DNA of 64,000 nucleotides from NCBI RefSeq assembly GCF_030812595.1, contig NZ_JAUSSZ010000008.1, positions 1 through 64,000 of the forward strand, in the 5' to 3' direction. Under the pieces are notes generated by a model. That model saw only the letters and a list, made by a program, of their open reading frames with translations. It made no database searches and was not told the DNA's origin. Shown here in pieces: positions 18,612 through 26,842 of the stretch. A program made the translations under genes and the position numbers. The DNA comes from Arthrobacter bambusae. Its GTDB lineage: Bacteria > Actinomycetota > Actinomycetes > Actinomycetales > Micrococcaceae. Position 1 is the stretch's first letter, and each line of letters starts with the position of its first letter.

Positions 18612-18746
18612 TCCGAGTGCCTCCTTGAGTCATCCGATTCACCTTTGGAAATTGACAACCCCAGCAATTTCATGGTAGTGCGGACGACGCAAGGTAACCA
18701 GCCGATTGCCTTAGGTAACCAAGGCTCAAGGCAGCTCCGGGACTCG

Positions 18747-19910
18747 CTAACGGGTGGATTCGATGGCCTGGACCAGGTCATCGATGATGTCAGCCGGATC
18801 TTCCAAGCCGATGGAAAGCCTGAGCATGCGCGCCTGGGGCTTGGCCTCCGGGGCCACCGGGCGGTGGGTCAACCCGGCGGGGTGCTGGATGAGCGTGTCG
18901 ATGCCACCCAGCGACACTGCGTGCGTGATGAGCCGGACCGCCCCCGGAATTCGCTCCGCATGCTCGGCCGATTCGAGGTCGAAAGCGATCAACGAGCCCG
19001 GACCGCTCATTTGTGTACCCACCAAGTGCAGCGGATCGCACTCGGGAAGCCCCGGGTAGTACACCTTGGCGATGAGTTCGTGGCCTGCGAGCGCTGCCGC
19101 GATCTTGTGGGCGTGGTCCTGCTGGGCCCGCACCCGGATCGGAAGGGTCGCAAGGCCCCGGTGCAAGAGGTAGGCGGGCCACGGTGTCAGGATGCCGCCG
19201 GTCACGGCACGCACCCGGCGCAGCCGAGTGGCCCACTCCACGCTTGTTGCCACCACGCCGCCCATCGCATCGCCGTGGCCCCCCAGGAACTTCGTGGCAC
19301 TGTGGAGCACCATAGCGGCGCCCTGCTTGAGCGGTTGCTGGAGGATTGGCGTGGCAAAAGTATTGTCCACGAGGACCGGAACACCTCCGGCGTCGGACAC
19401 CAGGCGAGTGAGGTCCACGAGGTCCAGGCTCGGGTTCGCGGGGGTTTCCACCACCACCAGGCACGTATCCGGGCGAACGGCACCCTGCACGCCGTCGGCC
19501 TTGACGAAGGTGACCTGATTGCCAAGCAGGCCACTGGCCAGGACGTGGTCGGTACCGCCGTAGAGGGGCCGCACTGCAACCACGTGCGCTTTGCCTTCCG
19601 ATTGGGCGGCAAGCAGCACCGCGCTGAAGGCAGCCATCCCTGACGCAAAACCCACCGATTCGGCCGCCCCTTCGAGTGCCGCTACGCCCTCTTCGAACCT
19701 GGCTACCGTAGGATTCCAGAGACGCTGGTAGACCGTACTCTGGCCTTCGAGGGGCACGCCGCCCGTGGCCATCTGCTCGTAGGCGAGGCCGCCGTCGTTG
19801 ACAGAGGGCAAAGGCGCCGTAGTCGAAAGGTCGATGGGAACGGCGTGCACTCCCTGCTCCGTGAGCCCTGTCCGGCCCGCGTGGACTGCGAGTGTGTCGA
19901 TGGTTGCCAC
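18747..19910 (-). CDS. Cys/Met metabolism PLP-dependent enzyme (cystathionine gamma-synthase/lyase family)
   Basis: PLP enzyme of 387 residues in the trans-sulfuration family. PLP contacts are visible as FASGMAAFSAVLLAA, and the Schiff-base lysine is in LHSATKFLGGHGDAMGG. The sequence also holds YPGLPECDPL and the ISLEDPxDLIDDL-type end. Whether it is a synthase, a gamma-lyase or a methionine gamma-lyase cannot be decided by eye. It diverges from an Lrp/AsnC gene over 131 bp, suggesting amino-acid-responsive control. Confidence 0.88.
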   Translation of the reverse strand: MATIDTLAVHAGRTGLTEQGVHAVPIDLSTTAPLPSVNDGGLAYEQMATGGVPLEGQSTVYQRLWNPTVARFEEGVAALEGAAESVGFASGMAAFSAVLLAAQSEGKAHVVAVRPLYGGTDHVLASGLLGNQVTFVKADGVQGAVRPDTCLVVVETPANPSLDLVDLTRLVSDAGGVPVLVDNTFATPILQQPLKQGAAMVLHSATKFLGGHGDAMGGVVATSVEWATRLRRVRAVTGGILTPWPAYLLHRGLATLPIRVRAQQDHAHKIAAALAGHELIAKVYYPGLPECDPLHLVGTQMSGPGSLIAFDLESAEHAERIPGAVRLITHAVSLGGIDTLIQHPAGLTHRPVAPEAKPQARMLRLSIGLEDPADIIDDLVQAIESTR

Positions 19911-19920
19911 TGCTCTCCTT

Positions 19921-19963
19921 GAATTATTCGCCGTTGAATTCGGTCAGTATCTTGCAATAATTC
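19921..19963. promoter_or_regulatory. Inverted repeat, candidate Lrp site
   Basis: GAATTATT at 19921-19928 is mirrored by AATAATTC at 19956-19963 in the AT-rich gap between the PLP-enzyme and Lrp genes. The position suits a shared Lrp operator; binding is inferred. Confidence 0.35.
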
Positions 19964-20041
19964 GGAGAATTACAGTCCAAATGAATGGATTGAGTGGAAA
20001 CCGGCATCTATGATGAACAGACAGCACTTTCAGGAGGATTC

Positions 20042-20545
20042 GTGACCACCACCCCGAAGAACGTTCGGCCCGTCGGCACCAGCGAGCCATTGGATGCGAT
20101 CGACGAACGCATCCTCGCCGCATTGGTTGAGGATGCCCGGATCTCCAATAAGCAGCTGGCCGAGCTGGTCGGCATCGCCCCGTCGACGGCGCTCATGCGC
20201 ACCCGTTCACTGTCAGAACGCGGCATTATCGAGGGTTTCGAAGCTGTCCTCAGCCTTCCGGCAATCGGCCGATCGGTCCAGGCCCTGATCGCAGTGCGCC
20301 TTCGCGCCCACGACCGCGACCAGATTGACCGCTTCACGGCCCGGGTTCCCGCCCTCCCTGCGGTCATCTCAACGTTCCACACTTCGGGCTCCGTGGACTA
20401 CCTGCTGCATATAGCGGTTGCCAACACCGACGACCTCCGCGACTGGGTCCTGGACAACCTCGCGACGGACCCCGTGGTGGGCCATACCGAGACCACTCTG
20501 GTCTTTGCCCACATCCAGGGCAACCACGGGCCGCTGCCGGAGTAG
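20042..20545 (+). CDS. Lrp/AsnC family transcriptional regulator
   Basis: A 167-residue Lrp-type regulator: N-terminal helix-turn-helix (LDAIDERILAALVEDARIS, ELVGIAPSTALMRTRSL) and a C-terminal RAM effector domain. The GTG at 20042 is chosen because AGGAGG lies 5 nt upstream; the 16 codons before it are not family-like. It is transcribed away from the Cys/Met PLP gene, which it probably regulates. Confidence 0.9.
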   Translation: MTTTPKNVRPVGTSEPLDAIDERILAALVEDARISNKQLAELVGIAPSTALMRTRSLSERGIIEGFEAVLSLPAIGRSVQALIAVRLRAHDRDQIDRFTARVPALPAVISTFHTSGSVDYLLHIAVANTDDLRDWVLDNLATDPVVGHTETTLVFAHIQGNHGPLPE

Positions 20546-20583
20546 CGGGCCGGCACCCGCTTCGCCCATGCCCCCAACTTGGC

Positions 20584-20811
20584 TCAGTGACGCGGCTCGA
20601 GGCCTGAGTGTGCGGCCCCGATGGCGTCTTGGCGGAGGCCACCTAGTTCCTGCCGGCGGGTGAGCGCCGCTCGCTGCATGGCCAGATCGGCCGGAGGCAT
20701 GTAGCGCCTGCGCTCGGCCCACGAAACGAGGCTGCTTCCGATTCCGGCGGCTGCCGACTCCAGCATGGAGGGCCTGCGGTAGGTGCCGCATGTCGCGGTG
20801 GCGGTACTCAT
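20584..20811 (-). CDS. Small protein of unknown function coupled to ArsR-like regulator
   Basis: A 75-residue, Arg- and Ala-rich protein (starts MSTATATCGTYRRPSM) with one Cys and no signal peptide. I do not recognise the family. Its ATG overlaps the stop of the upstream regulator gene (20808-20811) and AGGGAAAG lies upstream, so it is translationally coupled and probably real. It may modulate the regulator or belong to the same response. Confidence 0.65.
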   Translation of the reverse strand: MSTATATCGTYRRPSMLESAAAGIGSSLVSWAERRRYMPPADLAMQRAALTRRQELGGLRQDAIGAAHSGLEPRH

Positions 20812-21473
20812 GACTCTTTCCCTTCGGTGGCTGCTGTGTGCGACTTCGCGTCGCGGGATTTCTTGTCGCCGGCCGAAGCCGGGACGCCCAGGATCGGGAA
20901 GGCGTTGAAATGGATTTGCACGGGGCGGGCATCCTCCGCTTCGGGTTCGCTCCGGATTTCCTCCAGAAGGTTGCGGGCGAAGGCTTCCATGGAACGGGCG
21001 TAGCGGCCGAGTTGCTCGGCTGACATCCGGGCGTTGGCGGTGTTGACGATGGCGGCGTCGAGCCAAACTTCGTCCAGGGAATCCATGCCGTGTGCCATGA
21101 AGTCGGCGAGGACAGCCTGCCTGCTGCGTTCGAACTCGCGGGTTACAAGCCGGGATGCCTCTTGTGTTGCCGGCGAATGCGTCAGCTCGGGCGAGGTGAT
21201 CTGGATGGCTCCCCTGGGCCGCTCCCACCACCGTTCCCGCGCCGTCCCCTTGCCTTGGACCTCGTGGACGAAGTCGAACTTGGCAAGTTGCCGCAGGTGG
21301 TAGCTGGTGGCACCGCTGGATTCATCGAGGAGTTCGGCCAAGCTGCAGGCGGTTTGTGGCCCATAGCGGGACAGCATCTCGAGGATTTGAACGCGGAGGG
21401 GGTGCGCAAGCGCCTTGAGCGATGCCGTATCGACCTTGCGGACGGGGAATTCCGGTTCTTGAACCTTCTCCAT
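20808..21473 (-). CDS. ArsR-like winged-helix transcriptional regulator
   Basis: A 221-residue regulator. The N-terminal winged helix reads LKALAHPLRVQILEML then TACSLAELLDESSGATSYHLRQL and a basic wing. The longer C-terminal region resembles ligand-binding or dimerisation segments of HTH_20-type regulators. I start at ATG 21473 (MEKVQEPEFPV); 12 extra codons upstream would run into the operator-like repeats. The MFS gene lies immediately upstream on the same strand and the 75-residue gene overlaps downstream, giving a pump-regulator-small-protein unit. Confidence 0.85.
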   Translation of the reverse strand: MEKVQEPEFPVRKVDTASLKALAHPLRVQILEMLSRYGPQTACSLAELLDESSGATSYHLRQLAKFDFVHEVQGKGTARERWWERPRGAIQITSPELTHSPATQEASRLVTREFERSRQAVLADFMAHGMDSLDEVWLDAAIVNTANARMSAEQLGRYARSMEAFARNLLEEIRSEPEAEDARPVQIHFNAFPILGVPASAGDKKSRDAKSHTAATEGKES

Positions 21474-21489
21474 GCCGGAAACGCTACTC

Positions 21490-21537
21490 TTGCAAAGAAA
21501 CCTTTGCAAGCATTTATTTGCAAATCAATCTTTGCAA
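21490..21537. promoter_or_regulatory. Four TTGCAA boxes at exact 14-bp spacing
   Basis: The palindromic hexamer TTGCAA occurs at 21490, 21504, 21518 and 21532, each 14 bp apart. The first two form TTGCAAAG-N4-CTTTGCAA. The array fills the gap between the MFS stop and the regulator start, the right place for an autoregulatory operator. Confidence 0.7.
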
Positions 21538-21564
21538 GCGCCTCCTTGCGAGATGGACCGCCCG

Positions 21565-22803
21565 TCAGCCCTTCCGAAGGACCCTGCGAAGGGACAGGAC
21601 AGCGAGTACCGCTGATGCCACACCGCACACCACGGTGAAATAGCTGGCAGCGGCGCCCAGCCCGATCACCGATGCGGCCAGTCCCAGCCCGATGACCGGC
21701 ACAGCACTGCCAAGGTAGGTAATGACGTAGACGGTGCTGATGATCTGGGCATGCCGGGACGCTTCCACCTTGCTGGCAACGTCATTGAACACCAGCCGGA
21801 AAGCGATCCCCTGGCCGACCCCGGCTGACAGGCTCGCTGCCACCAGCAACACCGGACTGGACAAGGATGCCGCCGCGCCGACCAGCACGATGGAGACTCC
21901 CAGGATGCCCAGGCCCACCGGCACGGCAAACCGTCCGCGGATGGTGAGCAATTGGCTGAGCGCGGACGCTCCGAGCGTCAGCCCGGCGAGCAGCCCGGTC
22001 ATGGGGCGGGAATCGGCATGCATGACGACGGCGAAGTAGCCGGGCGCGAGCGAAAGGCAGAATCCGAAAACGGCAAAGCTGAGAAACCCCACGCTTGAGG
22101 CCAGCCAGAACGCTCCCTTGGCGTCGCGAGACACGGAGGGCCGCCGCGGGGCAAGCACCGTGTAAGGACGCGGGCCCTCGGCAGGCCGAATCGCCGGGCG
22201 CGCCTTGAGGAACCACAGCGGGAGGAGCAAAAGGAGCAGGACGGCCGCGTGGATGAAGAACGGAGTCGAGGTGGCCCCCGGGAGCAGCGACAGGAGTCCG
22301 CCGATCGCGGGACCGGCAGCCACCCCTCCGGAGGAAGAGAGCAAAGTGAAGCGGGACGCCCACTCGGGCCGGGAGGGAAGCAATTCACGCAAAGCCGCCG
22401 AGCTCGCTCCGGTCGCAAGGCCGACGGCGACGCCCTGGAGCATCCGCCCGGCAGAGAGCATCAGGAGGTTGTCCGCGTTGGCAAAGACCAAGCCACCCGT
22501 CAAGCCCACGAGTACGGCCAGCACTAGCGCCGCGCGCCTGCCGATATGGTCCGACCAGTGCCCGGCGAGCATCAGCACAGCCACCAGGGCCAGGACGTAG
22601 CTCGCAAAGGCGATTGTCACACCCAAGGAGGTAATTCCCAGTTCCGCCTGGAGCAGCGGATACAGCGGACTCGCCAAGTTGGCACCGACCAGCAGAGTGA
22701 ACATGACGGCGCCCGCCAGAACCAGCCGTGCCGTGGTGGAAGCATCCCAGCCCCAGCGCCCGGCGGTGGCCTGGCGCATGCGGAGTTCACTAAAGACAGT
22801 CAT
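21565..22803 (-). CDS. MFS transporter
   Basis: Twelve-helix major facilitator of 412 residues. It has LASPLYPLLQAELGIT in the first loop and the motif A-like loop LAGHWSDHIGRRAALVLAVL, followed by AGRMLQGVAVGLATGASSAALREL. These fit drug/sugar efflux permeases. The regulator gene follows 91 bp downstream on the same strand, and an Lrp gene diverges 167 bp upstream, so either could control it. Confidence 0.87.
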   Translation of the reverse strand: MTVFSELRMRQATAGRWGWDASTTARLVLAGAVMFTLLVGANLASPLYPLLQAELGITSLGVTIAFASYVLALVAVLMLAGHWSDHIGRRAALVLAVLVGLTGGLVFANADNLLMLSAGRMLQGVAVGLATGASSAALRELLPSRPEWASRFTLLSSSGGVAAGPAIGGLLSLLPGATSTPFFIHAAVLLLLLLPLWFLKARPAIRPAEGPRPYTVLAPRRPSVSRDAKGAFWLASSVGFLSFAVFGFCLSLAPGYFAVVMHADSRPMTGLLAGLTLGASALSQLLTIRGRFAVPVGLGILGVSIVLVGAAASLSSPVLLVAASLSAGVGQGIAFRLVFNDVASKVEASRHAQIISTVYVITYLGSAVPVIGLGLAASVIGLGAAASYFTVVCGVASAVLAVLSLRRVLRKG

Positions 22804-22970
22804 TTCCGTGCCTTTGCCTCAGCGGCCATCACGAACCCGGCTTTGTGGGCCGGGACTGTGCCGCCCAAAATATTGATGGCAATAGGATGCAGCAAGGTTG
22901 CTGGATAGATCAGATGTCCATGAAAGAATTGATCAGAACAGTCAAAATCGATGCCTGCCAATGACCTCAA

Positions 22971-23531
22971 ATGAGCCGGAGTGATGATTTGAACACCCTC
23001 GATCCCACGGATCTGAAGATCCTGCTGGAGCTGATCCGTGATCCCAGGGTTCAGATCGGCGAACTCAGCGAGTCCCTGGGGATCGCTCGTAATACCGCCC
23101 AATCGAGGATGCGCCGCCTGGTCCGCTCGGGCGTACTGAACGACGGCGGCCGCGAGGTCGACCTCGAAAAGGTCGGGTACGACGTCGTCGGCTTCGTGAC
23201 GCTGGAGGTGACCCACCGCGAACTCGACGGCGTGATCGGAGCACTGCGCCGCATCCCCCAGGTCCTCGAAGTGCATGAAATTTCCGGAAGGGGAGATCTC
23301 CTGTGCCGGGTGGTGGCCACCGACACGCACAACCTGCAAACAGCGCTTCGCTCCATCCTCAGGACCAAAGGCGTCATCCGCACCGAGACGGTCCTCGCCC
23401 TGCACACCCATATCCCCTACCGGACAGAGCCGCTCATCGGCAGGATCGCGGACGCCGCCGCGACGGCCGGCGGAACGAAACGGGTCAAAGCGCAGGTAGC
23501 CACCGATCCGCCGGTCATCGAAGCCGACTAG
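22971..23531 (+). CDS. Lrp/AsnC family transcriptional regulator
   Basis: A 186-residue Lrp-family regulator. The HTH is LDPTDLKILLELIRDPRVQ with GIARNTAQSRMRRLVRSG; the RAM domain follows, ending in a short tail. It diverges from the MFS gene. The 167-bp intergenic region contains GATCAGA twice (near 22905 and 22930), which could be operator sequence. Confidence 0.88.
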   Translation: MSRSDDLNTLDPTDLKILLELIRDPRVQIGELSESLGIARNTAQSRMRRLVRSGVLNDGGREVDLEKVGYDVVGFVTLEVTHRELDGVIGALRRIPQVLEVHEISGRGDLLCRVVATDTHNLQTALRSILRTKGVIRTETVLALHTHIPYRTEPLIGRIADAAATAGGTKRVKAQVATDPPVIEAD

Positions 23532-23540
23532 GATTCCAGA

Positions 23541-23966
23541 ATGGATTGGCTCACTTCCCTCCCGCACCTGAACTGGTTGGCCGTACTCCTGGCGTTCGTA
23601 TCGAGCATGGTCATCGGCTTTGTCTGGTACATGCCCGCGGTCCTCGGCAGACGATGGATGGAAGCCATTGGCAAGACCGAGGAAGACCTCAAGAAGATCG
23701 ACGGCGGCGCAGGAATCTGGATCCCCATGCTGGTTGCCGCAGCACTCACGAGCATCCTGTTAGCCGTCCTTATCGGCAAGCTGGGCGTGCACGGAAGCCT
23801 GGCCTGCGGCTTTTTTGCACTAGTGATCTCAGTCGTCTTCCGCGTCGGCGGCCACGTCATCCACAACGGTTTCGCGGGCAGGCCGTCCGCCGTGACGCTC
23901 ATCGACTCCGGCCACGACATCGTGGCCATGACAGTCGCCGGAGCAATCATCGGGGCATGGCAATAA
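23541..23966 (+). CDS. DUF1761 family membrane protein
   Basis: A 141-residue protein with four predicted helices. It shows the DUF1761 pattern: NWLAVLLAFVSSMVIGFVWY near the start, GRRWMEAIGKTEED in the first loop and a final helix IVAMTVAGAIIGAW. Function of the family is unknown. It begins 9 bp after the Lrp gene and precedes corA by 18 bp, so the three may form one transcript. Confidence 0.85.
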   Translation: MDWLTSLPHLNWLAVLLAFVSSMVIGFVWYMPAVLGRRWMEAIGKTEEDLKKIDGGAGIWIPMLVAAALTSILLAVLIGKLGVHGSLACGFFALVISVVFRVGGHVIHNGFAGRPSAVTLIDSGHDIVAMTVAGAIIGAWQ

Positions 23967-23984
23967 CGGAAGGAGAATAGCCTC

Positions 23985-24980
23985 GTGACCATCATTGACA
24001 ACGCCGTCTACGTCAACGGCATCCGGACCGCTACGCCGGGAAGCATCGAGCAAAGCGTCGAAACGCTGGCCGCCCATGGCGGAATGGTGTGGATTGGACT
24101 GTACCGGCCGGACGAGACAGAAATGGCTGCGGTGGCGGCCGAGTTCGGCCTTCACCTACTGGCGGTTGAAGACGCCGTCAATGCGCACCAGCGGCCCAAG
24201 CTGGAACGCTACGACAACAACCTCTTCACAGTCCTCCGGCCAGCACGCTACGTGGACGCCACGGAGACCGTGGAATTCGGGGAGCTTCACGTCTTCACTG
24301 GGAAGAACTTCGTGGTCACGGTCCGCCACGCGGAGACACCCGGGGTGGCCCAGGTCCGTCGCAACCTGGAACAGCAACCGGAACTGCTGCGCCATGGTCC
24401 CGAAGCCGTACTGTACGCATTGTTGGACCAAGTGGTGGACGACTACGGCCCAGTGATCTCAGGGCTGGAAAACGACATCGACGAGATCGAGGACCAGCTC
24501 TTCGGAGGAGATCCGTTGGTCTCGCGGCGCATCTATGAGCTCGCCCGCGAGGTCATCCAGTTCCAGCGCGCAATCAACCCACTCCCGGACATGATGGCCG
24601 CCTTGAAGCGCGGGTTCGTGAAATACGGCGTCGACATCGAGCTGCAACGCAAACTCCGCGATGTGGAGGACCATGTCGAACAAGTCATTTCCCGGGCCAA
24701 CGGGTTCCGTGACCTGCTCCAAAACGCCCTGACCCTCGACGGGACCCTGACCGCGAACCGGCAAAACGAGGCGAGCGCGGCACAAAACGAACAAACCAAG
24801 AAGATCTCCTCGTGGGCAGCGATCTTCTTTGCCCCGGCGTTCGTTACCGGCCTCTACGGCATGAACTTCGACATCATGCCGGAACTCCATTGGCCCTTCG
24901 GCTATCCCATGGCGCTCGGAATGATGGTTTTAGCGGGCTTCATCATGTGGGTGATCTTCAAGCGGAAGAACTGGCTCTAG
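23985..24980 (+). CDS. corA: CorA family magnesium/cobalt transporter
   Basis: Pentameric divalent-cation channel of the inner membrane, 331 residues. The soluble alpha/beta N-terminal domain is followed by long stalk helices (HVEQVISRANGFRDLLQNAL) and two C-terminal helices. The signature YGMNF selectivity motif is intact (FVTGLYGMNFDIMPELHWP), and the protein ends in basic KRKNWL. GTG start with AAGGAG 10 nt upstream. Confidence 0.94.
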   Translation: MTIIDNAVYVNGIRTATPGSIEQSVETLAAHGGMVWIGLYRPDETEMAAVAAEFGLHLLAVEDAVNAHQRPKLERYDNNLFTVLRPARYVDATETVEFGELHVFTGKNFVVTVRHAETPGVAQVRRNLEQQPELLRHGPEAVLYALLDQVVDDYGPVISGLENDIDEIEDQLFGGDPLVSRRIYELAREVIQFQRAINPLPDMMAALKRGFVKYGVDIELQRKLRDVEDHVEQVISRANGFRDLLQNALTLDGTLTANRQNEASAAQNEQTKKISSWAAIFFAPAFVTGLYGMNFDIMPELHWPFGYPMALGMMVLAGFIMWVIFKRKNWL

Positions 24981-25047
24981 CGACTCCCGGGGGTGAACGC
25001 CTTGCCTCGGGGGATTTCCAACCGGACGTCTGTGAGAAGCTAAGCGA

Positions 25048-25338
25048 ATGATCCTGGAGCACGCGATCCTCCCCGTCCGTCCCGGCAGCGAGTCCGATTT
25101 CGAAGAGGCATTCAGCAGGGCGCGACCTCTGATCAGCCAGCAGCCCGGGTTCCGCAGTCTTTCGATTTCACGCTCGATCGAGTCCCCGCACCTATACCTT
25201 CTCCTTGTTGAGTGGGATTCGTTGGAAGCTCACACGGAAGGCTTCCGTGGGTCCGCCGACTATGAGCGGTGGAAGGATCTGCTGCACCACTTCTACGACC
25301 CGTTCCCGGTGGTTGAGCACTTCACGACGGTGCGATAG
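25048..25338 (+). CDS. Antibiotic biosynthesis monooxygenase (ABM) domain protein
   Basis: A 96-residue ferredoxin-like-fold protein: MILEHAILPVRPGSESDFEEAF, then FRSLSISRSIESPHLYLLLVEWDSLEAH and a final HHFYDPFPVVEHF. This is the YgiN/ABM layout; members are quinol monooxygenases or heme-degrading enzymes, and the substrate here is unknown. It converges on crcB. Confidence 0.85.
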   Translation: MILEHAILPVRPGSESDFEEAFSRARPLISQQPGFRSLSISRSIESPHLYLLLVEWDSLEAHTEGFRGSADYERWKDLLHHFYDPFPVVEHFTTVR

Positions 25339-25342
25339 CCGG

Positions 25343-25711
25343 TCAGAGCAGGAGGGCCAGCCCGACGCCGGCTGCCGCCGCTCCGACACACCCCGCCATT
25401 GTGCCCACTCCATTGAGGAGGGCAAGGCCGGTCCGTCCGCTCTGGACCAGCCTGATGGTCTCCAAGCTTGCCGTACTGAAGGTCGTGTATCCGCCAAGGA
25501 ACCCCGTGCCGAGAATCAGCTGAAGGGATTCGGGCGCGTGATGCGCCATGACCAGTCCCGCCAGTAAGCCCATGAGCAGCGAGCCGGAGAGATTGATGAA
25601 GATAGTGCCGAGCGGGAGCGCAGTCCGGGCCCAGGAGCGGACCACCCCATCCACGATGAAGCGTGCGGCTGCCCCTGTGCCGCCCGCGAGTGCTATGAGA
25701 AGGGGGATCAT
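25343..25711 (-). CDS. crcB: Fluoride efflux transporter CrcB (second copy)
   Basis: Fluc fluoride channel of 122 residues with four helices. The family motif GFLGGYTTFSTASLET is intact, as are the GxxxR stretch GAAARFIVDGVVR and the conserved Asn in FINLSGSLLMG. Actinobacteria often carry two adjacent crcB genes whose products form a heterodimer. It overlaps the first copy by 4 bp. Confidence 0.92.
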   Translation of the reverse strand: MIPLLIALAGGTGAAARFIVDGVVRSWARTALPLGTIFINLSGSLLMGLLAGLVMAHHAPESLQLILGTGFLGGYTTFSTASLETIRLVQSGRTGLALLNGVGTMAGCVGAAAAGVGLALLL

Positions 25712-26208
25712 GGCTGCCCCTTCGGCTCATGCTGGACGGACCTGTGCCGGAGCGCCCCGAGCCAAATCCCCAGGGTTGTGGCCGCGGCACCGCCCAGCAG
25801 GCTGGCTGCCAGGTACCACATAGCGTCCATTCCGCGTCCCGCTCCGAAGAGGTGCACCGCGTCCAGCGCCAGGGTGCTGTAGGTGGTGTAGGCCCCAAGG
25901 AAACCACTTCCAATGCCCAAGCGGGCAACCCGGCGGAGACCGGCGTCGGGCCCGCTGCGGGCGAGCGCTTCGAGGAGCCAGCCGAGCGCGAGCGCACCGG
26001 ACAGATTGATGAGGAGGGTGGGCAGCGGCCAGGCGTTTGGCGCCGGAACGGCCATGCCAAACACGTAGCGGCTCAGAGCTCCCAGGATTCCGCCGGCAAC
26101 CACAAGCAGAACGAACCGCCCGTGCAGATGGAGCGGGCGGTGCGGGTGCTTCTCCGAGGGTGCCGTCTCGGGTTTGGCTCCCGGCGCGGCGGTGCTGCTT
26201 TCCTTCAT
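25708..26208 (-). CDS. crcB: Fluoride efflux transporter CrcB (first copy)
   Basis: Second Fluc-family subunit, 166 residues. An N-terminal cytoplasmic extension of about 30 residues precedes four helices. It has GGILGALSRYVFG, LLINLSGALALGWL and the pore motif GFLGAYTTYSTLALDAV. It overlaps the universal stress gene by 4 bp upstream and the other crcB by 4 bp downstream, so the three are one transcript. I did not find a fluoride riboswitch upstream. Confidence 0.92.
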   Translation of the reverse strand: MKESSTAAPGAKPETAPSEKHPHRPLHLHGRFVLLVVAGGILGALSRYVFGMAVPAPNAWPLPTLLINLSGALALGWLLEALARSGPDAGLRRVARLGIGSGFLGAYTTYSTLALDAVHLFGAGRGMDAMWYLAASLLGGAAATTLGIWLGALRHRSVQHEPKGQP

Positions 26209-26738
26209 TGATCCCTGCTTGGGTCGTGACGGCCCAAGGGAACCATGAGCACGGGGCAGTTTTGGCGATGTGCCAGATGCAAGGCTACCGATCCGGTGAC
26301 CAGTCCTTCAAACTTCGGGCCGAGGCCATGTTCCTTGGTTCCCACGACGATCATGGAAGCATTGATACTCGCGGCATAGCGGCCTAGCGACCGGGCTGGC
26401 TCGCCGGCCAGCGTCACAAAGGTCCACCGCACGTCCGTTCCATCGAGTTGATCCGCGATTTGCGATCGGAGCGACGCCGAGATGGCCGCGGCATCGTCGT
26501 CGATTCCGTCGGGGTCGATCGGCTGGGCGGCCAAATGCCCGTCCCGGTCCCCCGCCGCCGGGAAACTCGTGACGTCAGCGAAAGCCAGGACCAGTTCCAA
26601 TCCGGCGCTGAGCGCTACGTCCGCGGCTTTCCCAACCACCGTGGCAGGCTGGTTCGGGAGCACCCCTGCCAACACCGGCCCGGTCAATCGGGCGGGTCCC
26701 CGCTTGGCCGGCGCGTCCTCGCGGCGGGGGTTGCTCAT
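26205..26738 (-). CDS. Universal stress protein family
   Basis: UspA-fold protein of 177 residues. The ATP-binding C-terminal pattern is recognisable as MIVVGTKEHG...GSVALHLAHRQNCPVLMVP. An extended N-terminus (MSNPRREDAPAKRG) precedes the domain. It leads the crcB operon through a 4-bp overlap, linking it to halide or general stress. It diverges from the SRAP gene. Confidence 0.87.
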   Translation of the reverse strand: MSNPRREDAPAKRGPARLTGPVLAGVLPNQPATVVGKAADVALSAGLELVLAFADVTSFPAAGDRDGHLAAQPIDPDGIDDDAAAISASLRSQIADQLDGTDVRWTFVTLAGEPARSLGRYAASINASMIVVGTKEHGLGPKFEGLVTGSVALHLAHRQNCPVLMVPLGRHDPSRDQ

Positions 26739-26842
26739 GGGGCCTCCAGATGTCCGGGTTCTCAGGATGCGGTTCTTCCATCTTACTCCAGTATGGGCTT
26801 CCGCGGCTGGCGTTGTCCCAAGTGCTAGGCAAGAATGTCGGT

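Noticed and set aside
22800-23567. 255-residue minus-strand frame opposite the Lrp gene
   Set aside because: It lies antisense to a clear Lrp regulator with family motifs, so it is a shadow.
26739-26842. Fluoride riboswitch before the Usp-crcB operon
   Set aside because: I could not find the conserved riboswitch core in the leader; a covariance search would decide.
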